Assembly (NCBI RefSeq): GCF_048572895.1
Contig: NZ_CP183878.1
Coordinates: forward strand, 2,170,001 to 2,234,000
DNA from: Psychrobacillus sp048572895
GTDB lineage: Bacteria > Bacillota > Bacilli > Bacillales_A > Planococcaceae
Length of the DNA stretch: 64,000 nucleotides
Reading direction: 5' to 3'
How positions within the stretch are numbered: position 1 is the first letter of the stretch; each line of letters starts with the position of its first letter. The notes under the pieces are model-generated. The model had not been told where the DNA came from. It did not search any database and was given only the letters and a program-made list of their open reading frames with translations. Below, in pieces: positions 35,582-43,910 of the stretch. Position numbers and translations under genes: made by a program.

Positions 35582-36676
35582 TTAGCGTCCGTTTAAGATA
35601 TGTTTGCCATTTTGTAAGAATTGACCACGTGATTTGCTTACTCGTGCAATACGTTCTTCTGCCAAACGGTCTGCAGCAACATATGATGGAACACCATCAC
35701 GTTTTGAAATTTCAAAAATACGTTCAATTTTATCATAAATAGTAGCTACGCGTTTCATCGCACGTTCTGCATTGTAGCCATATAATTCGTCTGCTACATT
35801 AATAACCCCACCCGAGTTAATAACATAATCCGGTGCATAGACAATGCCCATTTCATGGATTATATCCCCATGTGTTGTGTCACGTAATTGGTTGTTTGCT
35901 GACCCAGCAATTACTTTTGCTTTTAATTGTGGAATTGTATTGTCATTAATAATCGCACCTAAAGCACATGGAGCAAAAATATCTGCATCTACCGAGTAAA
36001 TATCGTTTACATCGACCTGAACTGCTCCAAAAGCATTTACTGCACGGTCAACCGATGCTTGGTTAATATCTGCAACGATTAAGTTTGCGCCTTCTTTGTG
36101 TAAATATTCGCAAAGTGTATACGCTACATTACCTACACCTTGTACTGCAACAGTTTTACCTTCTAAAGAATCTGAGCCAAATGCTTCCTTAGCAGCTGCT
36201 TTCATCCCAACATAAACACCGTAAGCCGTTACAGGTGATGGATTACCTGAAGAACCAAATGCTTCTGAAATTCCAGTTACATAGTTAGTTTCTTCATGGA
36301 TTAAGTCCATATCTGCTACAGTTGTTCCAACGTCCTCAGCTGTAATATAACGACCATTTAACCCTTGGATGAAACGACCAAAAGCACGGAACATTTCTTC
36401 ATTTTTATCCTTTAATGGATCTCCGATTATTACGGTTTTACCACCACCAAGATTTAGACCTGCTGCGGCATTTTTATACGTCATACCTTTTGCAAGACGT
36501 AATGCATCCTCAATCGCTTCTTCTTCAGTCGCATAATTCCACATACGTGTCCCACCAAGTGCTGGGCCTAAAGTAGTATCATGAATTGCTATTATTGCTT
36601 TTAACCCTGAAGTTTTGTCTTGGCAAAACACCAATTGTTCGTAATCATAAGTTTCCATATATTTAAAGATTTCCAT
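35582..36676 (-). CDS. bcd: Leucine/branched-chain amino acid dehydrogenase
   Basis: A 364-residue Glu/Leu/Phe/Val dehydrogenase. The catalytic-lysine segment is GMTYKNAAAGLNLGGGKTVI, with the second lysine in GGGKT. The NAD-binding fold starts GKTVAVQGVGNVAYTLCEYL. It oxidatively deaminates Leu, Ile and Val to keto acids, the substrates of the complex encoded downstream. It is the first structural gene after bkdR, 74 bases away; that gap has a sigma-A-like promoter candidate but no clear sigma-54 -24/-12 pair. AGGAGG precedes ATG 36676. Confidence 0.9.
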   Translation of the reverse strand: MEIFKYMETYDYEQLVFCQDKTSGLKAIIAIHDTTLGPALGGTRMWNYATEEEAIEDALRLAKGMTYKNAAAGLNLGGGKTVIIGDPLKDKNEEMFRAFGRFIQGLNGRYITAEDVGTTVADMDLIHEETNYVTGISEAFGSSGNPSPVTAYGVYVGMKAAAKEAFGSDSLEGKTVAVQGVGNVAYTLCEYLHKEGANLIVADINQASVDRAVNAFGAVQVDVNDIYSVDADIFAPCALGAIINDNTIPQLKAKVIAGSANNQLRDTTHGDIIHEMGIVYAPDYVINSGGVINVADELYGYNAERAMKRVATIYDKIERIFEISKRDGVPSYVAADRLAEERIARVSKSRGQFLQNGKHILNGR

Positions 36677-36750
36677 GTGTAGTTCCTCCTAGTAGTTAAA
36701 TGGGCCTTACTTATATATTCAATACCCCTATTGTTTGAAGTGTCTCCCAT

Positions 36751-38772
36751 TTATGCTAAATGATATTTTTCTAATTTGTAATATAATGTGCGGAGTGAGA
36801 TGTTAAGCTGTTTGGCGGTTCGTGATTTATTTCCCCCACAAACTTTTAATGCGTGTGCCAATACCGTCTTTTCCATTTCATCCATTTGTTCTGCTAACGT
36901 GCCAAGTGAAGCCTCTCCCTTGTCTTCACTTGGTAAAACTAACATTGACTTTGGTAGATGGTATTCTTCCACTATTCGATCATTTGGTTGCAAGAAGATC
37001 ATCGAACGACTAATGACATTTTCCAGCTCTCGAACATTTCCTGGCCAATCATATAGAAGTATACTCTTCATCGCTTCTTCTGAAAATCCTTCTATATTTC
37101 GGCCAAATTCTTGATTTAACTTCACAAGTAAATGCTCAGCTATTGCTGGAATGTCCTCTTTACGATTACGTAAAGAAGGGATATGAATTGGCATTCGATT
37201 CAATTGATAATAGAAATCTTCTCTAAAAGTACCTTCTAGCATTGCTTTTTCGAGGTTCAAACTACTTGATGCGATAATTCGCACATCTATAGGTATAGAC
37301 GTCGTTCCCTCACCTCGAATGATTGCATTTTCTCTAAGAACACGTAGCAGCTTTGCCTGTGTCTTTTTCGTAAGTTCCCCAACTTCGTCCAAGAAAATGG
37401 TTCCATTTGTTGCTTGCTCAAAAACTCCAGGTTGTATAAACCCATCTTTTTCTGAACCAAATAACTCTGTTTCTAGCAAATGCTCTTCCTCTGAGCTACA
37501 ATTTACACGAAGAAACGGATAACCCGATCGATTACTTTCACTGTGTATAGCAAGAGCAAACAAGTCTTTCCCAGCACCGACTTCTCCCCTTAAAAGAACA
37601 GTTACGAGAGCACTTGCCGCTAGCTTAGCTTGCTCAATGGTGAAGTTTATTTCGTTTGATGTACCGACGATATCTTCAAAGCTATAAGTTGCGCCTAACG
37701 TTCTGATGAGCGTGCGAGCATGGTCTAATTCTTTCATTAATCCACGCATCTCGGTCATATCGTGTATAACTCCGACACTTCCTTTTAGCTGTTGGTTAAC
37801 GATGATAGGCGCGACATTAACGATAACATCTTTTTTCTGTTTACCTACTCGTAGATTAACACCACGAATAGGCTTGCGAGTTTGTAGCACTTTTAGGTGG
37901 ATACTTTCCCCTTCAGAAATATCCGCAGTTGCAGGTTGACCAATTACTTCCGCTTCACTAAATCCAGTTATTCTCGTATAGGCCGGATTAATAAGAATGC
38001 CTTTACCGTCTTCATCCACAACGGAAATAGCATCTTCACTAGAATAAATAATGGCCTCTAGCATTTTTTGAATTTCTGTTAGATTTGTAATTTCTTCAGC
38101 TAGTCTAACTACTTCTGAAATATCCTTGAAAACTGCAAATGCCCCGACGGTTTTTCCTTCTTCATTAATCATCGGATAGCGCGAGGTGACAATTTTGGTA
38201 CCGCTTTCAAGAATAAGTTCTCTGTTTAGTTCGACAAGACCCGTATCGAATACTCTTGGTAATTCACTTAATGAGATAACCTCATGCACATGTTTTCCAA
38301 TGGCCATTTCCACGGATAATTGCGTCATTCTTTCTGCACTTTTGTTGAATAAATTTACGATACCTTGATCATCAATTCCAATCATACCCTCTTCAACTGA
38401 ATTGAAGATTAACTCCTGCATAATCGTTTTGTGGTCAATAATGTGTATATACTTATTTTTTTCTTCTAAAAGTGAAACAATTAAGTTAGCAATTTCGCCC
38501 GGTATTAATACCGCAGTGGCAGGTCTATTTGCAAGAAGTTCATGAAATACCTCTTTGTTTCCCGTAACATCGATGATGATCTGAATATCCCCATTTAGGA
38601 GAGGTTTCCAATCTTTATACGTAGGAATATTAATCTCTTTTGCAAGTTTTAACCCGGGAGCTTTTTCATCAATGTCTACAATAGCTCTTACCTGAAGGTA
38701 ATCAGCCTGTTGTATTAATTTCAAAAGTGCATACCCTCCATTACCAGCGCCTACTATAATTATGTTTTGCAA
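36751..38772 (-). CDS. bkdR: BkdR-type enhancer-binding regulator lacking the GAFTGA loop
   Basis: TTG 38772 is used: GGGGGTG lies nine bases upstream and the product begins MQNIIIVGAGNGGYALLKL, like B. subtilis BkdR. Domains: Rossmann-like sensor (1-105), two PAS domains (about 110-225 and 230-345), AAA+ (355-590, Walker A GEVGAGKD, Walker B GTIFLDEVGEL, arginine-finger region) and a C-terminal Fis-type helix-turn-helix (NKSRTAKQLNISLRTLYYKL). The AAA+ segment reads ELFGSEKDGFIQPGVFEQAT (436-455): about six residues covering GAFTGA, the sigma-54 contact loop, are missing. It may therefore act without sigma-54, or be impaired. Confidence 0.85.
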   Translation of the reverse strand: MQNIIIVGAGNGGYALLKLIQQADYLQVRAIVDIDEKAPGLKLAKEINIPTYKDWKPLLNGDIQIIIDVTGNKEVFHELLANRPATAVLIPGEIANLIVSLLEEKNKYIHIIDHKTIMQELIFNSVEEGMIGIDDQGIVNLFNKSAERMTQLSVEMAIGKHVHEVISLSELPRVFDTGLVELNRELILESGTKIVTSRYPMINEEGKTVGAFAVFKDISEVVRLAEEITNLTEIQKMLEAIIYSSEDAISVVDEDGKGILINPAYTRITGFSEAEVIGQPATADISEGESIHLKVLQTRKPIRGVNLRVGKQKKDVIVNVAPIIVNQQLKGSVGVIHDMTEMRGLMKELDHARTLIRTLGATYSFEDIVGTSNEINFTIEQAKLAASALVTVLLRGEVGAGKDLFALAIHSESNRSGYPFLRVNCSSEEEHLLETELFGSEKDGFIQPGVFEQATNGTIFLDEVGELTKKTQAKLLRVLRENAIIRGEGTTSIPIDVRIIASSSLNLEKAMLEGTFREDFYYQLNRMPIHIPSLRNRKEDIPAIAEHLLVKLNQEFGRNIEGFSEEAMKSILLYDWPGNVRELENVISRSMIFLQPNDRIVEEYHLPKSMLVLPSEDKGEASLGTLAEQMDEMEKTVLAHALKVCGGNKSRTAKQLNISLRTLYYKLEKYHLA

Positions 38773-38900
38773 GAATATGCACACCCCCATTAATCATCTG
38801 CAACTTATTGCACTTCTCATTTATCATAACGTAAGTTTCTTTCGTTGACAATCATATTGTTGATAGTAAAATTAAATTAGTAAGAACAGGAGTGAAAAAA

Positions 38901-39152
38901 ATGGCTCGTTTAGCGGCTTTAATCGTGTTATTAATTCCTGGAATTTTAGCAGCATTTGGGATTAAATTAATGAGAGATACATTTTTCGGATTGCAAATCC
39001 TCCCTATTGGTGGCCTGGCCATACAATTTATAAGCGGATTAATATTTACGGTTTTAGGATTAGGCTTTTTTGCAGGATTCTTATTGAACCGTGATCGTAA
39101 AAATGGGAAAGTAGCTCCACGATTTCAAAAGAAAAAAGACGTAGACTTATAA
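38901..39152 (+). CDS. yqzF: DUF2627 membrane protein (YqzF)
   Basis: An 83-residue protein with two membrane helices (LIVLLIPGILAAFGIKLM and FISGLIFTVLGLGFFAGFLL) and a basic tail. It matches DUF2627, and in B. subtilis yqzF occupies the same place beside bkdR. ATG 38901 is preferred because AGGAG lies eight bases upstream; the GTG at 38892 is inside that site. It is divergent from bkdR and shares its upstream region. Function unknown. Confidence 0.75.
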   Translation: MARLAALIVLLIPGILAAFGIKLMRDTFFGLQILPIGGLAIQFISGLIFTVLGLGFFAGFLLNRDRKNGKVAPRFQKKKDVDL

Positions 39153-39172
39153 TAAAAGTCAGCGTCTTTTTT
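39132..39172. terminator. Bidirectional terminator overlapping two stop codons
   Basis: AAAAAAGACG and CGTCTTTTTT pair, extended by GACTT/AAGTC. It serves yqzF rightwards and yqiK leftwards and contains the 3' ends of both genes. Confidence 0.8.
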
Positions 39173-39878
39173 GTTGTTGTATTACTTTTTCGGGGTAATC
39201 AGTGATCCACCCAATCACAGATTCATGGGGATTTCGAATATATTTTTCATTGCCCTTAATATTATAAAAGCGCATAGGATAACCAGCATCCCATACTTTT
39301 CTCATCAAATCCGACTCGTAAAATTTTTTATTGAAGTGAATTGCATCTATTTCTTTAATGGACAAAACATAATCCCAATCAGAATTTTTTTTGCCAATGA
39401 AAGCTGTTTGGACTTTTCTATCCATTGCATGTATGGCTTGTAGCACACTAAATTCAAAGGAAGAAAAGTGGACATCTGAAATATTCGATGCTTTTTCTAC
39501 CACTTCTCGAATTTTTTCAGTTTTACCAAGAAAGGATTCCTTTAGTTCAACATTTAACTTTATCCCTAGAGGGGTCACAAAATGAATGAATTCATCAAAG
39601 GTCACTACTCTAGAATAGAAAAACTTACGGTAAAACACTTTTCCAAGCTTTAACTGCAAAACTTCCTCTGCAAGCATATCCGTAATTCTTCTTTTATTTC
39701 CCGCTAGTCGAAAAAAATCGATATCATGCGTAACAAAAGGAACGCCATCTGCTGAAAGCTGTAAGTCTAGTTCAATTCCATCTACACCTAGCTTTACAGC
39801 CCTTTTAAACGCTTTCATAGAATTTTCTACTGTTTTGAGTGCTGCACCGCGGTGAGCGTACACAGGTATATTAGGCAT
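39159..39878 (-). CDS. yqiK: Glycerophosphodiester phosphodiesterase (YqiK-like)
   Basis: A 239-residue GDPD-family TIM barrel with YAHRGAALKTVENSMKAFKR (HRG...EN), GIELDLQLSADGVPFVTHD (metal-binding E-x-D and catalytic His) and the C-terminal NIKGNEKYIRN/GWITDYPEKVI segment. It hydrolyses glycerophosphodiesters to glycerol-3-phosphate and an alcohol. There is no signal peptide, so it is cytosolic. Its ATG overlaps the end of the DUF342 gene by eight bases, so the two are coupled. The symbol is from gene order in B. subtilis. Confidence 0.8.
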   Translation of the reverse strand: MPNIPVYAHRGAALKTVENSMKAFKRAVKLGVDGIELDLQLSADGVPFVTHDIDFFRLAGNKRRITDMLAEEVLQLKLGKVFYRKFFYSRVVTFDEFIHFVTPLGIKLNVELKESFLGKTEKIREVVEKASNISDVHFSSFEFSVLQAIHAMDRKVQTAFIGKKNSDWDYVLSIKEIDAIHFNKKFYESDLMRKVWDAGYPMRFYNIKGNEKYIRNPHESVIGWITDYPEKVIQQQKRR

Positions 39879-41442
39879 TTAGCTCCCCATTTTCCAATTT
39901 AAATTTCCCTTGGGTTTGTGTTGTTAGAAAAGAAGACTTGTTTCCAATTTGAATAATAGTTCCTGGATTTGCTTCTCTTGTAATTTGGATGAAATAATCT
40001 GACGTTTGTCTTAACATTTTCAAAATACGCTGAATCTCCCCATCTAGTTCTTTAATCTCACGTTGAATTTCATTATACTTTTGCTTCGTTTGCTCATATA
40101 TCGCCACTTGTTGATTTGTCATTGAACTTTTGAATTGATTTAATTGACTTAAACTAAAATTGAGCTTTGTCGTTTCTTCCTGTAAATTCATCATATCCTG
40201 TGCTTTTGTTTTGGCATTTTCGGTTAAAATTTTCCGGTCTATTCCTTGGACAATCAATTCTGTTTTTCTTTCCGAGTTGTTACCTGTATATGCAGATGTA
40301 ATTGAATTGATAGCAATCGCTTTACCACCAATAATTTTTCCTTTGCGCTCATCTAAGACAAGTGAATCACAGCATATTGTAGCGCCTAACGAATAGAAAC
40401 CAATGTGTATATTATCTTTCGCCTCTAGCGTACATTCATTGGCATGCTTAACAAATATATTATGATGTGCCTCGACCTTTGTGACTCCTCTTCCAAAAAT
40501 ACCACCTTTAATGAATACATCTCCTTCGGTGGATTTAATAAGCTCAGCTGCATGAACACCTTCGTTGGATTCAATGGAGATATCACCTGAAGAGACTATT
40601 GAGTAGCCCGGCATTACAGTTCCTCTTACTTGGATAGAACCATCAAATTTCAAATTACCTGTCTCTAGTCCTACATCACCATCGATAACAAGATGCTTTT
40701 GGACCGTAAGTAATCCATTTACTTCTCCGATTACTCCTTTTGTTTTAGACCTAAGAACTGTCTTCCCTTCCTCTTCCACTTCGTAAGCTGATTTAGTGTC
40801 ATATTTTAATGGAAAATCGTCACCCATTAATGCAGGTACTGATTCACCCAAAATATTTTTTCCTGCTATTCCTTGTTTTGCAGGGAATTTTTCGCCAAGC
40901 CAAGATCCCTCATTAATCTCTACGAGGAAGTTCATGTCAAAGTAATCCGCTTTACCATCTTCATTTATTACTGGTGTCTTTTCCGCTTGTTGTAAATAAG
41001 AAATTTTAGCATCGGCACCTTTTTGAGGTGGTAGTCCCTTTGCAATTATGTAGGATTTACTCGTTTTTACTGTCAATAAATCTAATGGCTGATGACCATA
41101 AACAATTTGATTGTCTTGAAGTAGCTTTTGTAAATTTATTTGAAGATTTTCTAAGTTCTCTTGTATAAAGCTCTGCGATTCGTAAATAGTGATATATGCT
41201 TCCATTTTATCACTACTTATTTCTAACTCCATACTATCAATCCAGGTACCTAGCTCAATAGGATCATGTGAACTACTTTCGACAGCTTTTTTTACAGCCA
41301 TAAAATTAGAAATTTTCAATCTCGGATGATTTCTAGTCAATTCATCCACTTTCTTTAGATTATAATGATCATTTTTAATAGTCATAAATACTCGTCCATT
41401 TTCCGTAGAAAGCATTATTTCATCATTCTCAATGATTATCAT
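39871..41442 (-). CDS. FapA/DUF342 family protein
   Basis: A 523-residue protein. An N-terminal domain of about 150 residues is followed by a beta-helix-like DUF342 region (AKQGIAGKNILGESVPALMG; repeated glycine-rich turns to about residue 390) and a coiled coil (about 400-475, with SQLNQFKSS and EIQREIKELDGEIQRI). Members bind polymers or membranes and have been linked to cell-surface or flagellar assembly; no precise function is assigned. It is co-transcribed with the downstream phosphodiesterase gene. Confidence 0.75.
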   Translation of the reverse strand: MIIIENDEIMLSTENGRVFMTIKNDHYNLKKVDELTRNHPRLKISNFMAVKKAVESSSHDPIELGTWIDSMELEISSDKMEAYITIYESQSFIQENLENLQINLQKLLQDNQIVYGHQPLDLLTVKTSKSYIIAKGLPPQKGADAKISYLQQAEKTPVINEDGKADYFDMNFLVEINEGSWLGEKFPAKQGIAGKNILGESVPALMGDDFPLKYDTKSAYEVEEEGKTVLRSKTKGVIGEVNGLLTVQKHLVIDGDVGLETGNLKFDGSIQVRGTVMPGYSIVSSGDISIESNEGVHAAELIKSTEGDVFIKGGIFGRGVTKVEAHHNIFVKHANECTLEAKDNIHIGFYSLGATICCDSLVLDERKGKIIGGKAIAINSITSAYTGNNSERKTELIVQGIDRKILTENAKTKAQDMMNLQEETTKLNFSLSQLNQFKSSMTNQQVAIYEQTKQKYNEIQREIKELDGEIQRILKMLRQTSDYFIQITREANPGTIIQIGNKSSFLTTQTQGKFKLENGELNA

Positions 41443-41712
41443 AAATTAAACACTTCCTCTCATCAATTATTATACTCACTATTGAAAATAGTGTGATAAA
41501 AATTTTGATTTTGAGAAAAATATCGCTATTAATACCTAATTGTTATTATCATTAACTAGTGAATCTTAATTTTAAACAGATATTTAGTCTCCCAATAGAC
41601 CTACTTCTAAGGGTACAAAGTAACCACTACCACAAATTTATCTAGTCTGAAAAGTCCTTGTTTCTATATTTTAAGTCAGTCGGTTTAATATTTCTCACTT
41701 TTATGAAATATA

Positions 41713-41748
41713 AAAAAACCAGCGAATCAAAAAATTCGTTGGTTTTGC
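41713..41748 (-). terminator. Terminator of spo0A
   Basis: AAAACCAACGAAT pairs with ATTCGCTGGTTTT across TTTTTTG, followed leftwards by seven T. It ends the spo0A transcript about 100 bases after the stop codon. The remaining bases 41443-41712 hold only the promoter region of the DUF342 gene. Confidence 0.8.
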
Positions 41749-41844
41749 TAGTAATAGTTTATAGGCATTGAAATTAGATTCTAGTTAAGATTTAAGAAAA
41801 ATTTTTTGCCTTTATATTTTGAATGATTTCAGTAATATCAACGA

Positions 41845-42636
41845 TTAACTAGCCATATTTTCCATACGAATTTTGTCGGCGATCATTGCGATGAATTCAC
41901 TATTGGTAGGTTTTGATTTTAAATGATGCACTGTGTATCCGAATAGTTTAGAAATAGTTTCGTAATTTCCGCGATTCCAGGCTACTTCGATTGCATGTCG
42001 AATCGCTCGCTCTACACGAGATGGTGTCGTTTGAAATTTTTTAGCTATTTCTGGATATAAAACTTTCGTAATTGAACCCAGTAATTCAATATCACTATAA
42101 ACCATTTGGATAGCCTCACGTAGGTAGGAGTATCCTTTAATATGAGCCGGCACACCAATCTCTTTAATAACATTCGTTATTGTATTGTCAATCATCCGCT
42201 TATTTTGCAATGCTTCTTTTTCTGGATTAGTTTTTACAGGTTCTTCTTGAACAAATCCTTTTTTGCCTGCCACTTGTTTAATTTGAGTTACTAAGCGTTC
42301 AAATTCAAAAGGCTTTAGCATAAAATAGGACGCTCCTAAATCTACCGCTTGTTTCATGACATCCTCTTGTCCAAAGGCAGTCAGCATAATTACTTGGATA
42401 TCCTTAAGTTTATTGTCTTTTTGTAAATTATCTAATACCGCAATTCCATCTAAATGTGGCATAATTATGTCGAGTAGCAATACATCCGGTTGGATAGTCT
42501 CCAAAAGTTCTAAACAAAGTTTTCCATTTACTGCTGTACCGATTATTTCAATTTCCGGGTGCTGATCAAAATAAGATCCCATCGTACGAATTAAATCTTT
42601 GTTATCGTCCACAATTGCAATTTTCACCTTTTCCAT
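41845..42636 (-). CDS. spo0A: Sporulation master regulator Spo0A
   Basis: ATG 42636 is chosen because the product then begins MEKVKIAIVDDNKDL as in Bacillus Spo0A and AAAGGTGG lies eight bases upstream; a frame start at 42648 overlaps that site. The receiver domain has the acidic pair DD (10-11), the phosphoryl-acceptor Asp in VLLLDIIMPHLDG, and Lys in FMLKPFE. The effector domain carries the recognition helix TPSRVERAIRHAIEVAWNRG. Phosphorylated Spo0A launches sporulation. It lies downstream of spoIVB with a terminator between, as in all Bacillales. Confidence 0.97.
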   Translation of the reverse strand: MEKVKIAIVDDNKDLIRTMGSYFDQHPEIEIIGTAVNGKLCLELLETIQPDVLLLDIIMPHLDGIAVLDNLQKDNKLKDIQVIMLTAFGQEDVMKQAVDLGASYFMLKPFEFERLVTQIKQVAGKKGFVQEEPVKTNPEKEALQNKRMIDNTITNVIKEIGVPAHIKGYSYLREAIQMVYSDIELLGSITKVLYPEIAKKFQTTPSRVERAIRHAIEVAWNRGNYETISKLFGYTVHHLKSKPTNSEFIAMIADKIRMENMAS

Positions 42637-42744
42637 TTCCTCATCCACCTTTTGTAATTTTTCACTTAGGTATTATTCTCCTTAATTTTCTTAAATCCTT
42701 CATTCTTATTAAAAATAAGGCTTTTATAATACATTTTCGTTATA

Positions 42745-42783
42745 TTGCGACAAATTTTCGAATATTACAACAGTAATGTCGAA
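42745..42783 (-). promoter_or_regulatory. Spo0A-binding boxes (0A boxes) in the spo0A promoter region
   Basis: A perfect 0A box, TGTCGAA on the plus strand (42777-42783), and a near match TTTGTCGCAA leftwards (42754-42745) lie 110-150 bases upstream of the spo0A start. They agree with the known autoregulation of spo0A. The -10 candidate TATTATAA follows leftwards near 42725-42732. Confidence 0.6.
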
Positions 42784-42814
42784 TAATCTTCATACCATAT
42801 TATACCTAAATAAA

Positions 42815-42852
42815 ATAAAAAGGATAGACCCAAATGGTCTATCCTTTTTATT
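42815..42852 (-). terminator. Terminator of spoIVB
   Basis: AAAAAGGATAGACC (42817-42830) pairs with GGTCTATCCTTTTT (42836-42849), a 14-base-pair stem with a five-base loop. Confidence 0.85.
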
Positions 42853-43812
42853 TTATTTAGGATTCTTTTTCATCATTTCAGTTATCGCTAATGCTGCACC
42901 ATTTTCTGGTTTGTCTACATACATATGAGTAACGACTCCGATTAGCTTATCTTTTTGAATGATTGGACTTCCACTCATGCCTTGTAAAATACCGCCCGTC
43001 TTTTGAATAAGTTTCTGATCGGTTACTGTAAATTGAAATATATGACCTTCCACTGAAGAAATTTCTATTGAGAAATCCTGTACCTTTTGACCATCGATTG
43101 AGGTTCGCATAACTGCTTTACCTGTCATTATATCTTCTTGATCTACAACTTCTACCTGTTGCATGGATATATTTTCTAATGCACTGTTTTCCAATTTTCC
43201 GAAAACACCGTATACATTATTTTCATTTACACCACCAATTGGTAATGTATTTGATTGATGGGAGGTTATTTTATAGCCGGGTTTTCCTGGCGTACTTTTC
43301 TTTATCTGCTCAATTGAAGATAAATAAATGGAGCCTTCTGAGAATTTTGGAGTAATACCGGAATGTTGGTCTACTATTTGGTGACCTAAGGCACCAAATT
43401 CTTTCGTAACCGGATCAAAATAAGTCAAAGTGCCAATACCTTCTGTAGCGTCTCTCAAAAAAGGAAGTAATTTTACCATTTGATTTGGACTGATATTTTT
43501 CGTATACATTTCTTTTTTATGCTCATACTGGATAATAATTTGTGTTTTGTCTTTTATATGACTTTTTACGTCAATTAGATTTGTCACAGGCTGATCATTA
43601 ATAAGCTGAATCGAATCACCTGTTCGCAACCATTCATCATCTGAAAGTAAAACATCACTACTTACAAATACGGAACCATATTGTAAATCAATTTGAATGG
43701 ATTGACCGAGTGGTACTACTGAAGTTTGCTCTGCAAAAGCTGAATTGTTCGCGAAGAATAAAGTAAAGAAGAGTAGTGGCATTAGCGACCATTTCCGATA
43801 GTTTTTCTTCAT
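42853..43812 (-). CDS. spoIVB: SpoIVB serine peptidase (short form)
   Basis: A 319-residue exported peptidase that in the forespore signals sigma-K activation by cleaving SpoIVFA. Signal segment SLMPLLFFTLFFANNSAFA; a PDZ-like region (about 40-100, TGDSIQLINDQPVTNLIDVK); S55 peptidase domain with the catalytic His in FGALGHQIVD and Ser in GGILQGMSGSPI. It lacks about 100 residues that B. subtilis SpoIVB has between signal and PDZ, and the PDZ is compressed. ATG 43812 has a GGGAGGTG site. It follows recN, as usual. Confidence 0.92.
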   Translation of the reverse strand: MKKNYRKWSLMPLLFFTLFFANNSAFAEQTSVVPLGQSIQIDLQYGSVFVSSDVLLSDDEWLRTGDSIQLINDQPVTNLIDVKSHIKDKTQIIIQYEHKKEMYTKNISPNQMVKLLPFLRDATEGIGTLTYFDPVTKEFGALGHQIVDQHSGITPKFSEGSIYLSSIEQIKKSTPGKPGYKITSHQSNTLPIGGVNENNVYGVFGKLENSALENISMQQVEVVDQEDIMTGKAVMRTSIDGQKVQDFSIEISSVEGHIFQFTVTDQKLIQKTGGILQGMSGSPIIQKDKLIGVVTHMYVDKPENGAALAITEMMKKNPK

Positions 43813-43875
43813 ATTTCACCTCCCTATATTGATACTATGTCCTACAAAATGTCGGCTATGATAGGTAAATAATTG

Positions 43876-43910
43876 ATAAAAAAAAAAGACCTTTAATTGC
43901 AAGGTCTTCA
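43876..43910 (-). terminator. Terminator of recN
   Basis: AAGACCTT/AAGGTCTT stem with a seven-base loop, followed leftwards by ten T. It overlaps the recN stop codon (TGA at 43910-43908). Confidence 0.8.
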
